A DNA stretch of 64,000 bases from Faecalimicrobium dakarense (GTDB lineage: Bacteria > Bacillota > Clostridia > Peptostreptococcales > Peptostreptococcaceae), in contig NZ_HG529233.1 of the NCBI RefSeq assembly GCF_000499525.1, positions 21,075 through 85,074 of the forward strand, given 5' to 3'. Positions 36,805 through 46,639 of this stretch are shown here, piece after piece. The notes under the pieces are model-generated. The model was given only the letters and a program-made list of their open reading frames with translations. It had not been told where the DNA came from and made no database searches. The translations under genes were made by a program, and so were the position numbers. The first letter of the stretch is position 1, and every line of letters starts with the position of its first letter.

Positions 36805-37473
36805 ATGAGTAATATAGTAAATGATTTAGTAGAAGGTTATATAAGAAATACATTACAAGATAAAAGTGGACTTTTAAGAGACTTAGAAGTTTATGCAGAG
36901 GAAAATAATGTACCTATAGTTCACAAAGAAGTATCTGATTTATTAAAGGTATTATTAAAGGTACAAAAGCCTAAAAGAATATTAGAAGTTGGATGTGCAA
37001 TCGGATACTCATCTATATTATTTGCATCTACATTAGGTGAAGATGTAGAGATAATAACTGTAGAGAGAAATGAAAAGATGATAGAAAAGGCTAAAGAAAA
37101 TATAAAATTAGCTGGATTTGAAAAAAACATAACTATATTAGAAGGAGATGCTGAAGAACTATTAAACGGAGTTTCAGGTGAGTTTGATATGATCTTTTTA
37201 GACGCTGCTAAAGGTCAATATCAATTATTCTATGATATGGTTATAGATAAATTAAAAATAGATGGTTTATTAATATCTGATAACATACTTTATAAAGGTA
37301 TGGTAGCCCATGATGATTTTGTAATAAGAAGAAAAAAAACAATAGTAAAAAGAATGAGAAATTATTTAGATTATATATGCAAGTGTGATTATTTAGATAC
37401 ATCTCTAATACCTATAGGAGACGGTGTAGCTCTTAGTTACAAAAAAGAAGAAAGAGGTGATATAAATGCATAA
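36805..37473 (+). CDS. trmR: tRNA 5-hydroxyuridine O-methyltransferase
   Basis: 222-aa class I SAM-dependent O-methyltransferase. SAM-binding motif ILEVGCAIGYSSILFAS and the metal-site FLDAAKGQYQLFYD are typical. In Bacillus YrrM/TrmR lies between mltG and yrrNO-udk and converts ho5U34 of tRNA to mo5U. The same order here and a trhP partner directly downstream (8-bp overlap) support this role over a generic catechol O-methyltransferase. ATG 36805 fits AAGGAG at 36791-36796; GTG 36796 overlaps it. Confidence 0.85.
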   Translation: MSNIVNDLVEGYIRNTLQDKSGLLRDLEVYAEENNVPIVHKEVSDLLKVLLKVQKPKRILEVGCAIGYSSILFASTLGEDVEIITVERNEKMIEKAKENIKLAGFEKNITILEGDAEELLNGVSGEFDMIFLDAAKGQYQLFYDMVIDKLKIDGLLISDNILYKGMVAHDDFVIRRKKTIVKRMRNYLDYICKCDYLDTSLIPIGDGVALSYKKEERGDINA

Positions 37474-38692
37474 AATTGAGCTTTTAGCGCCAGTATCAAA
37501 CTTAGAAGAATTAAAAATAGCACTAAAGTATGGAGCAGATGCAGTTTATACAGGTGGAGAAATCTTTGGTTCTGAAACAACTTCAAGAAACTTTACAAAA
37601 GAAGAAATAAAAGAAGGTAGTGAATTTGCTCATAAATTAGGAAAGAAACTTTATGTAACAGTAAACGTAATTCCTCATAATGATGATTTTAGACAATTAG
37701 ATGAATATCTACTAGAACTTCAAGAAGCTAAAGTAGATGCAATTATAATCGCTGACCCAGGAGTATTAAGTATAGTTAGAAATGTAGTTCCTAATATGGA
37801 AGTACATTTAAGTAGCCAGGCTAATATTGCCAATTATGTAACTGCTGATTTTTGGTATAATCAAGGTGTAAAAAGAGTAACTGTAGCTAGAGAATTATCA
37901 TTTAAAGAGATATCTCAAATTAGAGCCAAGACATCTTTTGATATGGATATAGAAGCATTTATGCACGGAGCTATATGTATATCTTATTCAGGTAGACGTT
38001 TAATAAGTAACTACCTAAATGGAAGAGGAGACGCTAATAATTCGCATGATTACTCAGGAAAATTAGAATATAATCTAATAGAAGAGAAAAGACAAGGTGA
38101 ATATTATCCTGTTTATGAAGATAAGAGAGGAACATTTTTCTATAACTCTAAAGATTTATGCATGATAGAGTATATACCAGATTTAATAAAGACTGGTATA
38201 AACAGTTTAAAAATTGAAGGAAGAACAAAAAATATTTATAATTTAGCTTCAATAGTTAGAGCATATAAAATGGCCATAGATGAGTTTTATAAAAATCCTG
38301 ATGAATGGAAGTTTAATCCTACATGGTTAGAAGAAATAAAAAAAGGAACTAGCAGAGATTTTACAACAGGGTTTTATTTAGATGAAACTAGAGAATATGA
38401 TAATGAAGACGAACAATATTTTAATATTAATAAATATGAATTTGTTGGTTTAGTAAAAAATATTGAAAATGAGCTAGCTTTAATAAAATTAGAAGATAAA
38501 ATAAATATTGGAGATGAAGTTGAAGTAATATCTCCGCTTAAAGAAACTATACCTTCTAAAATAGAACAAATATATAACGCTAATGATGAAGAAATAGAGT
38601 CAGCAGAAAAAGGACAAATTGTAAAAATCAAATTATCACAAAATGTGGATAAGGACTGTATGTTAAGGAGAGAATCAAAAGATGAAGAATAA
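37466..38692 (+). CDS. trhP: U32 family tRNA hydroxylation protein TrhP
   Basis: 408-aa U32 peptidase-family protein. N-terminal barrel with [20 protein letters not shown] and [10 protein letters not shown], then the conserved [20 protein letters not shown] and [22 protein letters not shown]. Relatives (TrhP/YrrO, RlhA) hydroxylate uridine or cytidine in RNA. With TrmR next door it probably makes ho5U34 in tRNA. Bacillus has two adjacent copies (yrrN, yrrO); only one is here. AGAGGTGAT precedes the ATG. Confidence 0.87.
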   Translation: MHKIELLAPVSNLEELKIALKYGADAVYTGGEIFGSETTSRNFTKEEIKEGSEFAHKLGKKLYVTVNVIPHNDDFRQLDEYLLELQEAKVDAIIIADPGVLSIVRNVVPNMEVHLSSQANIANYVTADFWYNQGVKRVTVARELSFKEISQIRAKTSFDMDIEAFMHGAICISYSGRRLISNYLNGRGDANNSHDYSGKLEYNLIEEKRQGEYYPVYEDKRGTFFYNSKDLCMIEYIPDLIKTGINSLKIEGRTKNIYNLASIVRAYKMAIDEFYKNPDEWKFNPTWLEEIKKGTSRDFTTGFYLDETREYDNEDEQYFNINKYEFVGLVKNIENELALIKLEDKINIGDEVEVISPLKETIPSKIEQIYNANDEEIESAEKGQIVKIKLSQNVDKDCMLRRESKDEE

Positions 38693-39311
38693 GAAAAGAC
38701 CGCTTATAATAGGGATAACAGGAGGAACTGGATCTGGAAAAAGTACTGTCTGTAAGGCTATAATAGAGAATATACCAGAAGAAAATATAGCAATATTAGA
38801 ACAAGATGCTTACTACAAAGATCAAACTCATTTAAGTTTTGAAGATAGATTAAAAACTAATTATGATCACCCTCTTGCATTTGATAACAAGCTTCTTATA
38901 AAACATATAGAAGATTTATGCGAAGGAGAAACTGTTGAAAAACCAATATATGACTACGAACTTCACACAAGAAAGAAAAATGAGACAATAAGTATATGCC
39001 CTAAGGATATAATTATTGTTGAAGGTATAATGATATTAGAGGATGAAGAACTAAGAGATAAATTAGATATAAAAGTATATGTAGATACTGAAGATGATAT
39101 AAGAATACTTAGAAGAATTCAAAGAGATATAAAAGAAAGAGGAAGAACTGTAGACTCTGTTATAGAACAATATTTAACTACAGTAAAGCCTGCACACGAT
39201 CAATTTATAGAGCCATATAAAAAATATGCAGATATTATAATGCCAGAAGGTGGGCAAAACGAAGTAGCCATAGATATAGTTATAACTAAAATAAGAACAC
39301 AATTAAATTAA
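38682..39311 (+). CDS. udk: uridine kinase
   Basis: 209-aa P-loop kinase that phosphorylates uridine and cytidine. Walker [52 protein letters not shown] and VEGIMILED are all family motifs. It overlaps trhP by 11 bp, with AAGGAGAG as SD. It is the end of the mltG operon, and the next gene's leader starts 15 bp downstream. Confidence 0.96.
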   Translation: MKNKKRPLIIGITGGTGSGKSTVCKAIIENIPEENIAILEQDAYYKDQTHLSFEDRLKTNYDHPLAFDNKLLIKHIEDLCEGETVEKPIYDYELHTRKKNETISICPKDIIIVEGIMILEDEELRDKLDIKVYVDTEDDIRILRRIQRDIKERGRTVDSVIEQYLTTVKPAHDQFIEPYKKYADIIMPEGGQNEVAIDIVITKIRTQLN

Positions 39312-39325
39312 TATATATAGTATTA

Positions 39326-39366
39326 ACCCCTTAGAAATTGTCAAAAATGACAAGTATCTAAGGGGT
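39326..39366 (+). promoter_or_regulatory. hairpin covering the ribosome-binding site of the PBP gene
   Basis: ACCCCTTAGA (39326-39335) pairs with TCTAAGGGGT (39357-39366); inside, TTGTCA pairs with TGACAA around AAAA. The outer stem includes the SD AAGGGGTGA. It is the same idea as at spoIIM and sigK, but I found only a poor sigma-E-like -10 (CAAAAATG, 39342) in the matching place. There is no T tract. Confidence 0.6.
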
Positions 39367-39372
39367 GATTTT

Positions 39373-41043
39373 ATGTCAAGAAAAAAGGGTGTAATAGATA
39401 AAAAACTTATAAGAAGAGCTTGGAGTATGTTTTTTATAAGTGCTATGGTGTATATATTTTTAATTTATAGATTATATGATATACAACTTAGAGATGCTAA
39501 TATCTATAAAGAAAGAGTCGATAACCAAAGCTTACAAAAAGTAGATTTAAATAGTGGAAGAGGAACAATATATGATAGAAATAATAAGCCACTAACAGAT
39601 GTTGAAAAAAAGCAAATAATAATAGCTGAAAAAGAAAGAATTATTAAAGACTATAATATTCGTGAACTAATAAAAGAAGTCACTAAAATGGATGAAGCAA
39701 GTATATATAAAAATATAGAAAAGCAAATTGATTCATCAGTAGTTCAAATTGAAGTAGATAAAATGGACAGCAAAACAAAAAATAAATTAGAAGATAATGG
39801 ATTAATAGTTGAAGAAAAGACATTAAGATATTCAGCAGATAAACTACTATCTCATACAATAGGATATATAAAAAGCTCAGATAAAATGGGTCAGTCAGGA
39901 GTAGAAAAAAGTATGAATGATGTACTTAGTGGGTCTAATGAAAAGTATGTGTCTGCATTTAAAGCTGGAGATTCAGGTAATACAGGTAATATAAATATAT
40001 TAAAAGGTAGCATAAAAACAGTAAATGAAAATAAAGATGCTAAGCACATTAAATTAACAATAGATAAAGATATTCAAAAAAAAGTTGAAAGTGTGTTAGA
40101 CAAAGAAGAGAACCCAACAGCTGCAGTAATATCAGATGTAAATACTGGAGAAATACTATCTATGAGTTCAAGGCCAACTTTTGATCTAAATAATATATCT
40201 AAAGATAATAAAAGTGATGATGGTGAATTTATAAATAGAGCTATACAAGCTACATATCCACCAGGATCTGTATTTAAAATAGTAGTTCTTTATGCGGCTT
40301 TTGAAAATAATATCATAGATGAAAATTATACCTATACTTGTACTGGGCATGCAAAAATTGGAGTAAAAGGAGAGGTTTTAAATTGTAATAAGCTTGATGG
40401 CCATGGTCCTCAAACATTACAACAAGCCTTTTCTAATTCGTGTAATACAGCATTTTTAGATATAGCATTAAAAGTAGGTGAAAAGAACATAATAAAAGCT
40501 TTAAAGCAGCTTCATTTAGATGAGAAAGTAGATATAGGACTAGATGAAGAAAAGAAAAAAGATATACCTACAGATATAGCTATACGTAATTTAGCAATAG
40601 GACAAGGTGATATAGAGTTTACACCTTTACAGATAAATCAAATGACTCAAATAGTTGCCAACAATGGTACATATAAACCTTTATATATGTATGATAGCAT
40701 TATAGATAATAAGAAGAATATTATCAAGGGATTTAGAGGTTCTAAGTCAGAAGAAATTATATCTCCTTATACACTAACTAGAATAAAAGAGATGATGAAA
40801 GACGTATCAAAAAATGGTACAGGTAAGATATTAAAAGATTTAAATGGAGGGTGTGGAGTTAAAACAGGAACAGCACAAAGTAGGTCAAATGGAAAAGATA
40901 TAAACCATGGATGGATAACAGGATACTATCCAGAAAATAGACCTAAGTACGCAATTACAGTATTAGTAGAAGGAAAACCTGATAAAAGTAAGTCTGCAAC
41001 ACCGCTATTTAAAGAGATATGCCAAAAATTAAATGAAAAATAA
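39373..41043 (+). CDS. class B penicillin-binding protein, probably sporulation-linked
   Basis: 556-aa transpeptidase. Short cytosolic N-terminus, one membrane helix (AWSMFFISAMVYIFLIYRL), a dimerisation/pedestal region with DIQLRDANIYKERVDNQS, then the transpeptidase domain with SxxK as PPGSVFKIV, SxN as FSNSCNTAF and KTG as GVKTGTAQ. It sits directly before sigK, a position where Clostridioides difficile also has a PBP gene, and a mother-cell role in spore cortex or engulfment is inferred. It is shorter than vegetative SpoVD/PBP2 and lacks PASTA domains. ATG with GGGGTGA upstream. Confidence 0.88.
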   Translation: MSRKKGVIDKKLIRRAWSMFFISAMVYIFLIYRLYDIQLRDANIYKERVDNQSLQKVDLNSGRGTIYDRNNKPLTDVEKKQIIIAEKERIIKDYNIRELIKEVTKMDEASIYKNIEKQIDSSVVQIEVDKMDSKTKNKLEDNGLIVEEKTLRYSADKLLSHTIGYIKSSDKMGQSGVEKSMNDVLSGSNEKYVSAFKAGDSGNTGNINILKGSIKTVNENKDAKHIKLTIDKDIQKKVESVLDKEENPTAAVISDVNTGEILSMSSRPTFDLNNISKDNKSDDGEFINRAIQATYPPGSVFKIVVLYAAFENNIIDENYTYTCTGHAKIGVKGEVLNCNKLDGHGPQTLQQAFSNSCNTAFLDIALKVGEKNIIKALKQLHLDEKVDIGLDEEKKKDIPTDIAIRNLAIGQGDIEFTPLQINQMTQIVANNGTYKPLYMYDSIIDNKKNIIKGFRGSKSEEIISPYTLTRIKEMMKDVSKNGTGKILKDLNGGCGVKTGTAQSRSNGKDINHGWITGYYPENRPKYAITVLVEGKPDKSKSATPLFKEICQKLNEK

Positions 41044-41065
41044 AAAATAAATATTTATGAAACAA

Positions 41066-41094
41066 GCAATTTAAGCACTCCCTCATCATATAAT
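41066..41094 (+). promoter_or_regulatory. sigma-E-like promoter of sigK
   Basis: GCAATTT (41066-41072), 14-bp spacer, CATATAAT (41087-41094) fits KMATATT / CATACAMT. The start would be near 41101, past the 5' arm of the hairpin at 41073-41084. sigK is transcribed by sigma-E in spore formers. Confidence 0.55.
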
Positions 41095-41126
41095 TTACAA
41101 TGAGACGTCAAAAAGAGGGGGTGCTT
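41073..41126 (+). promoter_or_regulatory. hairpin sequestering the sigK ribosome-binding site
   Basis: AAGCACTCCCTC (41073-41084) pairs with GAGGGGGTGCTT (41115-41126) over 12 bp with one G-U. The 3' arm holds the SD GAGGGGG. The 5' arm lies in the -35/-10 spacer of the sigma-E-like promoter, so sigma-E transcripts would not contain it, whereas readthrough from the PBP gene would. Confidence 0.7.
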
Positions 41127-41127
41127 T

Positions 41128-41777
41128 GTGACTATTCTTAAATCATTTGAAAAACCATTAACCCCTGAAGAAGAAGTTAATTATCTAACAAAATTTAAAG
41201 ACGAAAAAGATGAATCTGCTAAAGAAATTTTAATTGAAAGAAACATGAGACTAGTAGCGCATATTGCAAAAAAGTATAACAATTCTAGTGAAGATCAGGA
41301 TGACCTTATATCCATAGGCACAATAGGCCTTATAAAGGCTATAGAAACGTATAAAGTTGATAAGGGAACTAGACTTGCAACGTATGCTTCTAAGTGTATT
41401 GAAAATGAGATATTAATGAGCATTAGAACAAATAAAAAAATAAAGTTCAAGTATCTCTTCAGGATCCTATAGGCATGGATAAAGAGGGTAATGAAATTAG
41501 TTTAATTGATGTATTAGGAACAGATATTGATGATATAATAGATCAAGTAGAACTAAAGGTTCAAATATCCAAACTGTATGAACAGTTGGAAAAAATACTT
41601 ACTAAGAGAGAAAAAGAAATAGTTCTCTTACGATATGGATTAACTACAAGTGGATATAAGACACAAAGAGAAATTGCGCAAAAATTAGACATATCCAGAT
41701 CTTATGTATCTAGAATTGAAAAAAGAGCCCTTAAGAAGCTTAGAAAAGAGTTAAAATCAGAAAAAAGCCTTATTTAA
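41128..41777 (+). pseudogene. sigK: RNA polymerase sigma-K, one-base frameshift as read
   Basis: Late mother-cell sigma factor, 216 aa if repaired. Start GTG 41128 after GAGGGGG. Part 1: region 2 with NMRLVAHIAKKY, EDQDDLISIGTIGLIKAIE and GTRLATYASKCIENEIL. Part 2: DKEGNEISLIDVLGTD and region 4 with TQREIAQKLDISRSYVSRIE. The break is in the A7 run at 41434-41440; one more A gives NKKNKVQVSLQDPIGMDKEG, the conserved sequence. There is no N-terminal pro-sequence and no skin element inside the gene, so the product should not need SpoIVFB-type processing or excision. Confidence 0.9.
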
Positions 41778-41790
41778 GGCTTTTTTTTGT
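41761..41790 (+). terminator. terminator of sigK
   Basis: AAAAAAGCCTTA with TAAGGCTTTTTT overlaps the sigK stop and ends in eight T residues. Confidence 0.88.
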
Positions 41791-41842
41791 ATGTTAATAT
41801 ACCTTATTTAGAGTGTATTAAAGTGTTAAAAAAGAGAATTTT

Positions 41843-41861
41843 TTGTTGAACAAATTTGTTT
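41843..41861. promoter_or_regulatory. palindromic site shared with mltG upstream region
   Basis: TTGTTGAACAAATTTGTTT matches 18 of 19 bases of the complement of 35550-35568; the one difference changes the 0A-box core TGTCGAA to TGTTGAA. It lies in the 250-bp region before the first histidine kinase gene. The rest of that gap (41791-42010) is AT-rich, and no promoter there is convincing. Confidence 0.4.
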
Positions 41862-42028
41862 TTTCTAATCAAGAAGTGACAAAATATTCTAACGCCATGT
41901 GCTATTATAACTTATATAGTAGCAAAAACGAGTATTATCAAGACATATAAATATATATATCGTATTTAGTTAAAAATCAATTAAATTTATACTAAGCAGT
42001 AATAAATTAGAAAAGGATGGTGACTATT

Positions 42029-44263
42029 ATGATAACTTTATATAAACATAGAGATATATTGGAAATTATAAATATAGCTATAGTTATATCAGTTCCATTG
42101 ATATCTCTTATACTCTATAGAACATCTAAAATCACATCATTTCTTATTATATCTTTAATCTTCACTATAGAGTTAATATTTATAATATATTTATCAGAAC
42201 AAGGGTACAAATATCCTATTGTAGCTAATATATTAATAAACGTTATTATAATCAAATCGACAATAATAAATCACATAAAATCAAATACCCTAGACATAAA
42301 AGAAGTTAAGCACAAGTTAAGAAAGAACAAAAAAATTATTTCTAAATATATTAATGAAATAAATGTAGAATGTAACTTACAAAATAAGTATGAAGATAAA
42401 ATCTTAAAATTAAATAAGGAAATAGAGAAAGCTATAGAGGAGTCAGAAACTCCTATATTTGTTATAGGAAGTAAAAAAGAAAACTTTTATAGCAATGAAG
42501 CATTTAAAGAATTTATAAAAGAAGATAATGTTAGTAATGCAGAAAAAGATATATTTGCATATCTAAATTATAAGTTCATAAATAGCAATGAAATCATAGA
42601 AAGTATAAAATCTAAAAAACAAAACAGTATAAATCTTAATGCCTATGATGGTAAAATATACAGATTTGTAAGCTTTGCTAATAAAATTGACAATAAAAAC
42701 ATTCAGATATGCATGCTAAGTGATATAACTCAAAGCACATTAATCCAACATAAGTTAATGGAAAGTGAAGAAAGATATAAAAAACTAATGGATATATTAA
42801 ATGATGGAGTAATAATCCATAATATGAATACTGTAAGTTATGCAAATAACAAGGCTATAGAATTATTTAATCTAGATAATGAATCATTAGATAACATATT
42901 AGTAGACGATATGAAATTAAATATAAATAAAAAATTTAAACAAGAATTTCTTAAGAATATGAGTATAGTTAAATTAAATAAGCAAGATAAAACAACAATG
43001 AAATTAGAGACAAAGAAAGGTAGAGTTATTGAATTTATAACAACGAGTATTACATTAAATAACGAACGTATGTTACTTAGCATAGCTATAGATATAACTG
43101 ATTCTGAAAAAGTAATAACTTATTTAGAACAAAGTGAAAAAACATATAAATTATTATTAAAGACACTGCCTGAAGGGATAATGATAATTGATAAAAAAAG
43201 TAATAATTATATATACAGAAATAAGGTTATGATGAAGCTATTAAAAGATATTGGTGTTGAAAATTTAAATGAAGTAATAAAAGATTACATTGATAAATGT
43301 GAATATGGAGTATTTAAAAAGTTCACTTTAAATCTAGAAGAGAAAACTAATATATCTGTTGCAATAATAGACAGAATAGAAGATGAAACTTTTGTAGTAG
43401 TAGTTAGAACTTTAGATGATCAATGTAAGATAGAAAAAATGGAAGAAGAATTAAATGAAATAAGCGATAAAAATAAGTTTAAAACAGAATTTTTAGCGAA
43501 CTTAACAAATGATATAAGAAAGCCAATAGATACCATATTTACAGTTAATAATATGTTAAATATTAATAAAGATAAGTATAACTCTAAGTACATAAGCAAC
43601 TACACTAAATTAGTTAAACAAAACTGCTATAGATTAATGAGGTTATTAAATAATGTGGAAGAGATTGAAAAAGTAGACAATAGAATCTATAGTATGAATT
43701 TAAAGAAATATGATGTAGTAAAATTAATTAAAGACATAGTTGAAAAGTCAAAATATTATATTTATGAAAAAGGCTTAGATGTTTATTTTGAATCTAATGT
43801 AGAAGAAAAAGTAATGATTATGGACAAAGAAAAAATAGAAAAAATAGTGCTAAATTTATTATCAAACTCAATTAAATTTACAGAAAAAGATGGAAATATA
43901 AAAGTATCTATAAGCGCTAAAGATGACAAAGTTAAAATTAAAGTTTCAGATACAGGTGTTGGAATACCAGAGGATAAAATGGAAGTTATATTTAATAACT
44001 TCGAACAAGTAGACACAACATTATCAAGAGGGGCAGAAGGCTCAGGAATAGGATTATCTTTAGTTAAGAAATTAGTAACTGTTCACAAAGGAGAGATAGC
44101 TGTTGAAAGTAAACTAGGACAAGGGAGCCAATTTGAAATCACGCTAGACAATAATGAAATATATGATACCTTAAACAAAGATATAGAGTTAGGCTATAAC
44201 TTTAGCGATAATGAAAAAATAGATATAGAGTTTTCAGATATATATTTTGATGTAAGTTCTTAA
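42029..44263 (+). CDS. membrane PAS histidine kinase lacking the phospho-acceptor His
   Basis: 744-aa sensor kinase-like protein. Three N-terminal membrane helices (about 10-30, 35-55, 62-80), a coiled linker, and about three PAS-like segments (from ETPIFVIGSKKENFYSNEA, MDILNDGVIIHNMNTVSYAN and LLKTLPEGIMIIDKK) are visible. The HisKA segment reads FLANLTNDIRKPIDTI: the His of the H box is Asn494 (AAT at 43508). The ATP-binding domain is intact: N box LLSNSIKF, G1 DTGVGIPED, F box FNNFEQ, G2 GSGIGLSLV. ATG 42029 suits AAAAGGATGG. No response regulator is adjacent; it is an orphan, like clostridial kinases that act on Spo0A. Confidence 0.9.
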   Translation: MITLYKHRDILEIINIAIVISVPLISLILYRTSKITSFLIISLIFTIELIFIIYLSEQGYKYPIVANILINVIIIKSTIINHIKSNTLDIKEVKHKLRKNKKIISKYINEINVECNLQNKYEDKILKLNKEIEKAIEESETPIFVIGSKKENFYSNEAFKEFIKEDNVSNAEKDIFAYLNYKFINSNEIIESIKSKKQNSINLNAYDGKIYRFVSFANKIDNKNIQICMLSDITQSTLIQHKLMESEERYKKLMDILNDGVIIHNMNTVSYANNKAIELFNLDNESLDNILVDDMKLNINKKFKQEFLKNMSIVKLNKQDKTTMKLETKKGRVIEFITTSITLNNERMLLSIAIDITDSEKVITYLEQSEKTYKLLLKTLPEGIMIIDKKSNNYIYRNKVMMKLLKDIGVENLNEVIKDYIDKCEYGVFKKFTLNLEEKTNISVAIIDRIEDETFVVVVRTLDDQCKIEKMEEELNEISDKNKFKTEFLANLTNDIRKPIDTIFTVNNMLNINKDKYNSKYISNYTKLVKQNCYRLMRLLNNVEEIEKVDNRIYSMNLKKYDVVKLIKDIVEKSKYYIYEKGLDVYFESNVEEKVMIMDKEKIEKIVLNLLSNSIKFTEKDGNIKVSISAKDDKVKIKVSDTGVGIPEDKMEVIFNNFEQVDTTLSRGAEGSGIGLSLVKKLVTVHKGEIAVESKLGQGSQFEITLDNNEIYDTLNKDIELGYNFSDNEKIDIEFSDIYFDVSS

Positions 44264-44292
44264 AATACAAGTCAACATGAGGGGGGATTAAA

Positions 44293-46583
44293 ATGTATAA
44301 ATATATAAGTATATTAAGCATCTCGATTTTTCTCATGAGTTTATACATAATATATTCAAATTTTACCGTAAATAAAAGCAAAAAAAATTTTAGTTTATTA
44401 GTATCAATGAGTATTATAACAATTAGTAAGGTTATTTTTTTAATAGATAATAATCTTATGACGATTGATTTTTTATATAAACTTATAATTGTGCTAACTG
44501 TAATACAGCTAAATTTAGTAAAAAAGAAAAGACAATATATATTACTTTTAGGGATATATTTTATATATATAATAATGAGTTTAGCATTTAAGGATAAGTT
44601 TATAAATATTAAAGACACATTAGATTTAATATTATCAACATATATTTTTTATACTGTATATATACTAGATATTAAAAAAATTTTCAAAAAGAATTAACTC
44701 TAAATAGTAAATTAAATAAAGCGGAATATAAAAAGAAAGTAAGTAATGAAAAATTAATCCATACTAAGTCTATAACTAAAGGTATAAATGATAATTTAGA
44801 AATAAAAGAAACAATTTTAGAAACTATTTTAAATGAATCTAAAAAATGCATAATGATAATAGATAAAGATGGATACATAGTAAGTGATGAAAATAATTTT
44901 ATAAAAATGTGGAAAGAGTATGAAGGTTTCAAAGGTAAGATAAATATAAATTTATTTTTAATGGAAAGTATAAAAAATTCAGATGAGTTTTTACATAATT
45001 TAAGAAAAGCTAGAGAATTTGAAAAAGAAATAAAAGGAGAATTAGAAGGCAAAGATGGAAGATATTTTGAAATAGACTATGCTCCTTTTATAATTAGTAA
45101 TGAAAATATAGGAGTTATCTGTTCAGTAACAGATATTACATACGAAAAGAAAAGTAAATTAAAAATAAAAGAAAATGATGCTAAATATAAAAAGGTAGTT
45201 GATAATATACCTTATTCAGTGCTTATTACTGATGAAAATAATATACTATACGACAATGATAAGAATGAAAATATAAACTTTAATAAAGAAAATATAAAAA
45301 ATATAATACTAGAGCCATGTATAAAAGGAGAGATATATTATACAGATGAAAACTCTAAACAAACATGTTTAAATATTGATAGGACAAGCTTTAAAGATAG
45401 AGAAAATACTAAAAATGTAATTACTATAAGAGATATAACACAATATAAAAAATTACTACAAGAGTTAGAATATAGTAAGAAAAAATATGAGTCTTTGGTA
45501 AACATAATTCCTGAAGGTATATGCATATTAGATTTACCTAAAAAGAAAATGACTTATTCAAATAAAGCAATGGAAAGTATGGTAAATAGTGTTGATATGA
45601 AAGAAATTCAAAATAGTATGAATGAAAATATTATAATACCATCAGAAAAGGATAATGATGTAGTTAAATTTGAAAGAAAAGTTATAAAAAATAAATTTGG
45701 AGAAGATGTATACTTAGAATGTGGATCTATGGTTATAGATGTAAATGAAAAATTGAAAATGATTGGTATAACAAGAGATGTAACAGATCAAGTTAAAGCT
45801 GAATTAATGGAGAAAGAGATAGAAGAAAAGAAAAAAGAAAATAAAATAAAAAATGAATTCTTCATAAATATGTCTCATGAATTAAAGACTCCATTAAATG
45901 TAATAACATCATCAAATCAATTACTAGAAGTTATGCACAAAGATTATATAGAAAAAAATCCAGAAGGTGAAATATCTAAAGCCGTAGGAGTAGTCAAGAA
46001 GCACTCTTATATGCTAATGGGGTTAATTGACAATATTATAAATTTATCTAAATTAGAATCAGATTTTCATGAGTCTAAAAGGGACTATTATAATATAGTA
46101 AGTATTGTAGAAGATGTATGTTCTGAGTTTGATAAATATGTTAAAGTAAATAATGTGAGTATACTATTTGATACAGATGAAGAAGAAAAAGTAGCAAAAA
46201 TTGATCCTCAAGATATAGAAAAAGTTATACTAACTTTACTATCTATGATAATAAGATACTTAGATAATGATAGTGTAGTTTGCGTTGATTTAAATGTATT
46301 AGATGATAAAACTACTATACATATAAGTAGTAAAGGGCAATTTAGTTATCAAAGATATATAAATGATAAAGAAAGAAAAAGTTTAGATATGGGAATAGAA
46401 GTAGCTAAATCTATAGTAAGACTATATAACGGAGAAGTAGATATAAAAATAGGATTAAATAACGATATAGATATAAAAGTAGATTTTAAATCAGATGAAG
46501 AATCTGAAATTTATAAAAAAAGAGTTAAAAATAAAGGCGATGACTTTATTTATGAAGAGTACTTAAGAATATGTAAAAATTAA
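44293..46583 (+). pseudogene. membrane PAS histidine kinase with degenerate ATPase domain; one-base frameshift as read
   Basis: About 763 aa if repaired. Five N-terminal membrane helices (to about residue 132), then the frame breaks at the A5 run 44686-44690; one more A gives FKKELTLNSKLNKAEYKKK and continues into PAS-like segments (KCIMIIDKDGYIVSDENN, DNIPYSVLITDENNILYDN, VNIIPEGICILDLP). HisKA is normal: FINMSHELKTPLNVI with His529 (CAT at 45876). The ATP-binding domain is ruined: N box reads LLSMIIRY (Met652 for Asn), no DxGxG box (SSKGQFSYQ), no F box, G2 LDMGIEVAKSIV. GGGGGG precedes the ATG. Tandem paralogue of the gene before it, 29 bp apart. Confidence 0.85.
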
Positions 46584-46639
46584 CAATTTAATTGTATAAA
46601 TTAAGAACTGAATGACAATAAAGCTAGATAGGAGAACAT

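Noticed and set aside
41475..41777. Separate sigma-factor fragment, or split sigK as a skin-element scar
   Set aside because: The two halves meet without insertion and with only one base lacking in an A7 run; no recombinase or prophage genes are near.
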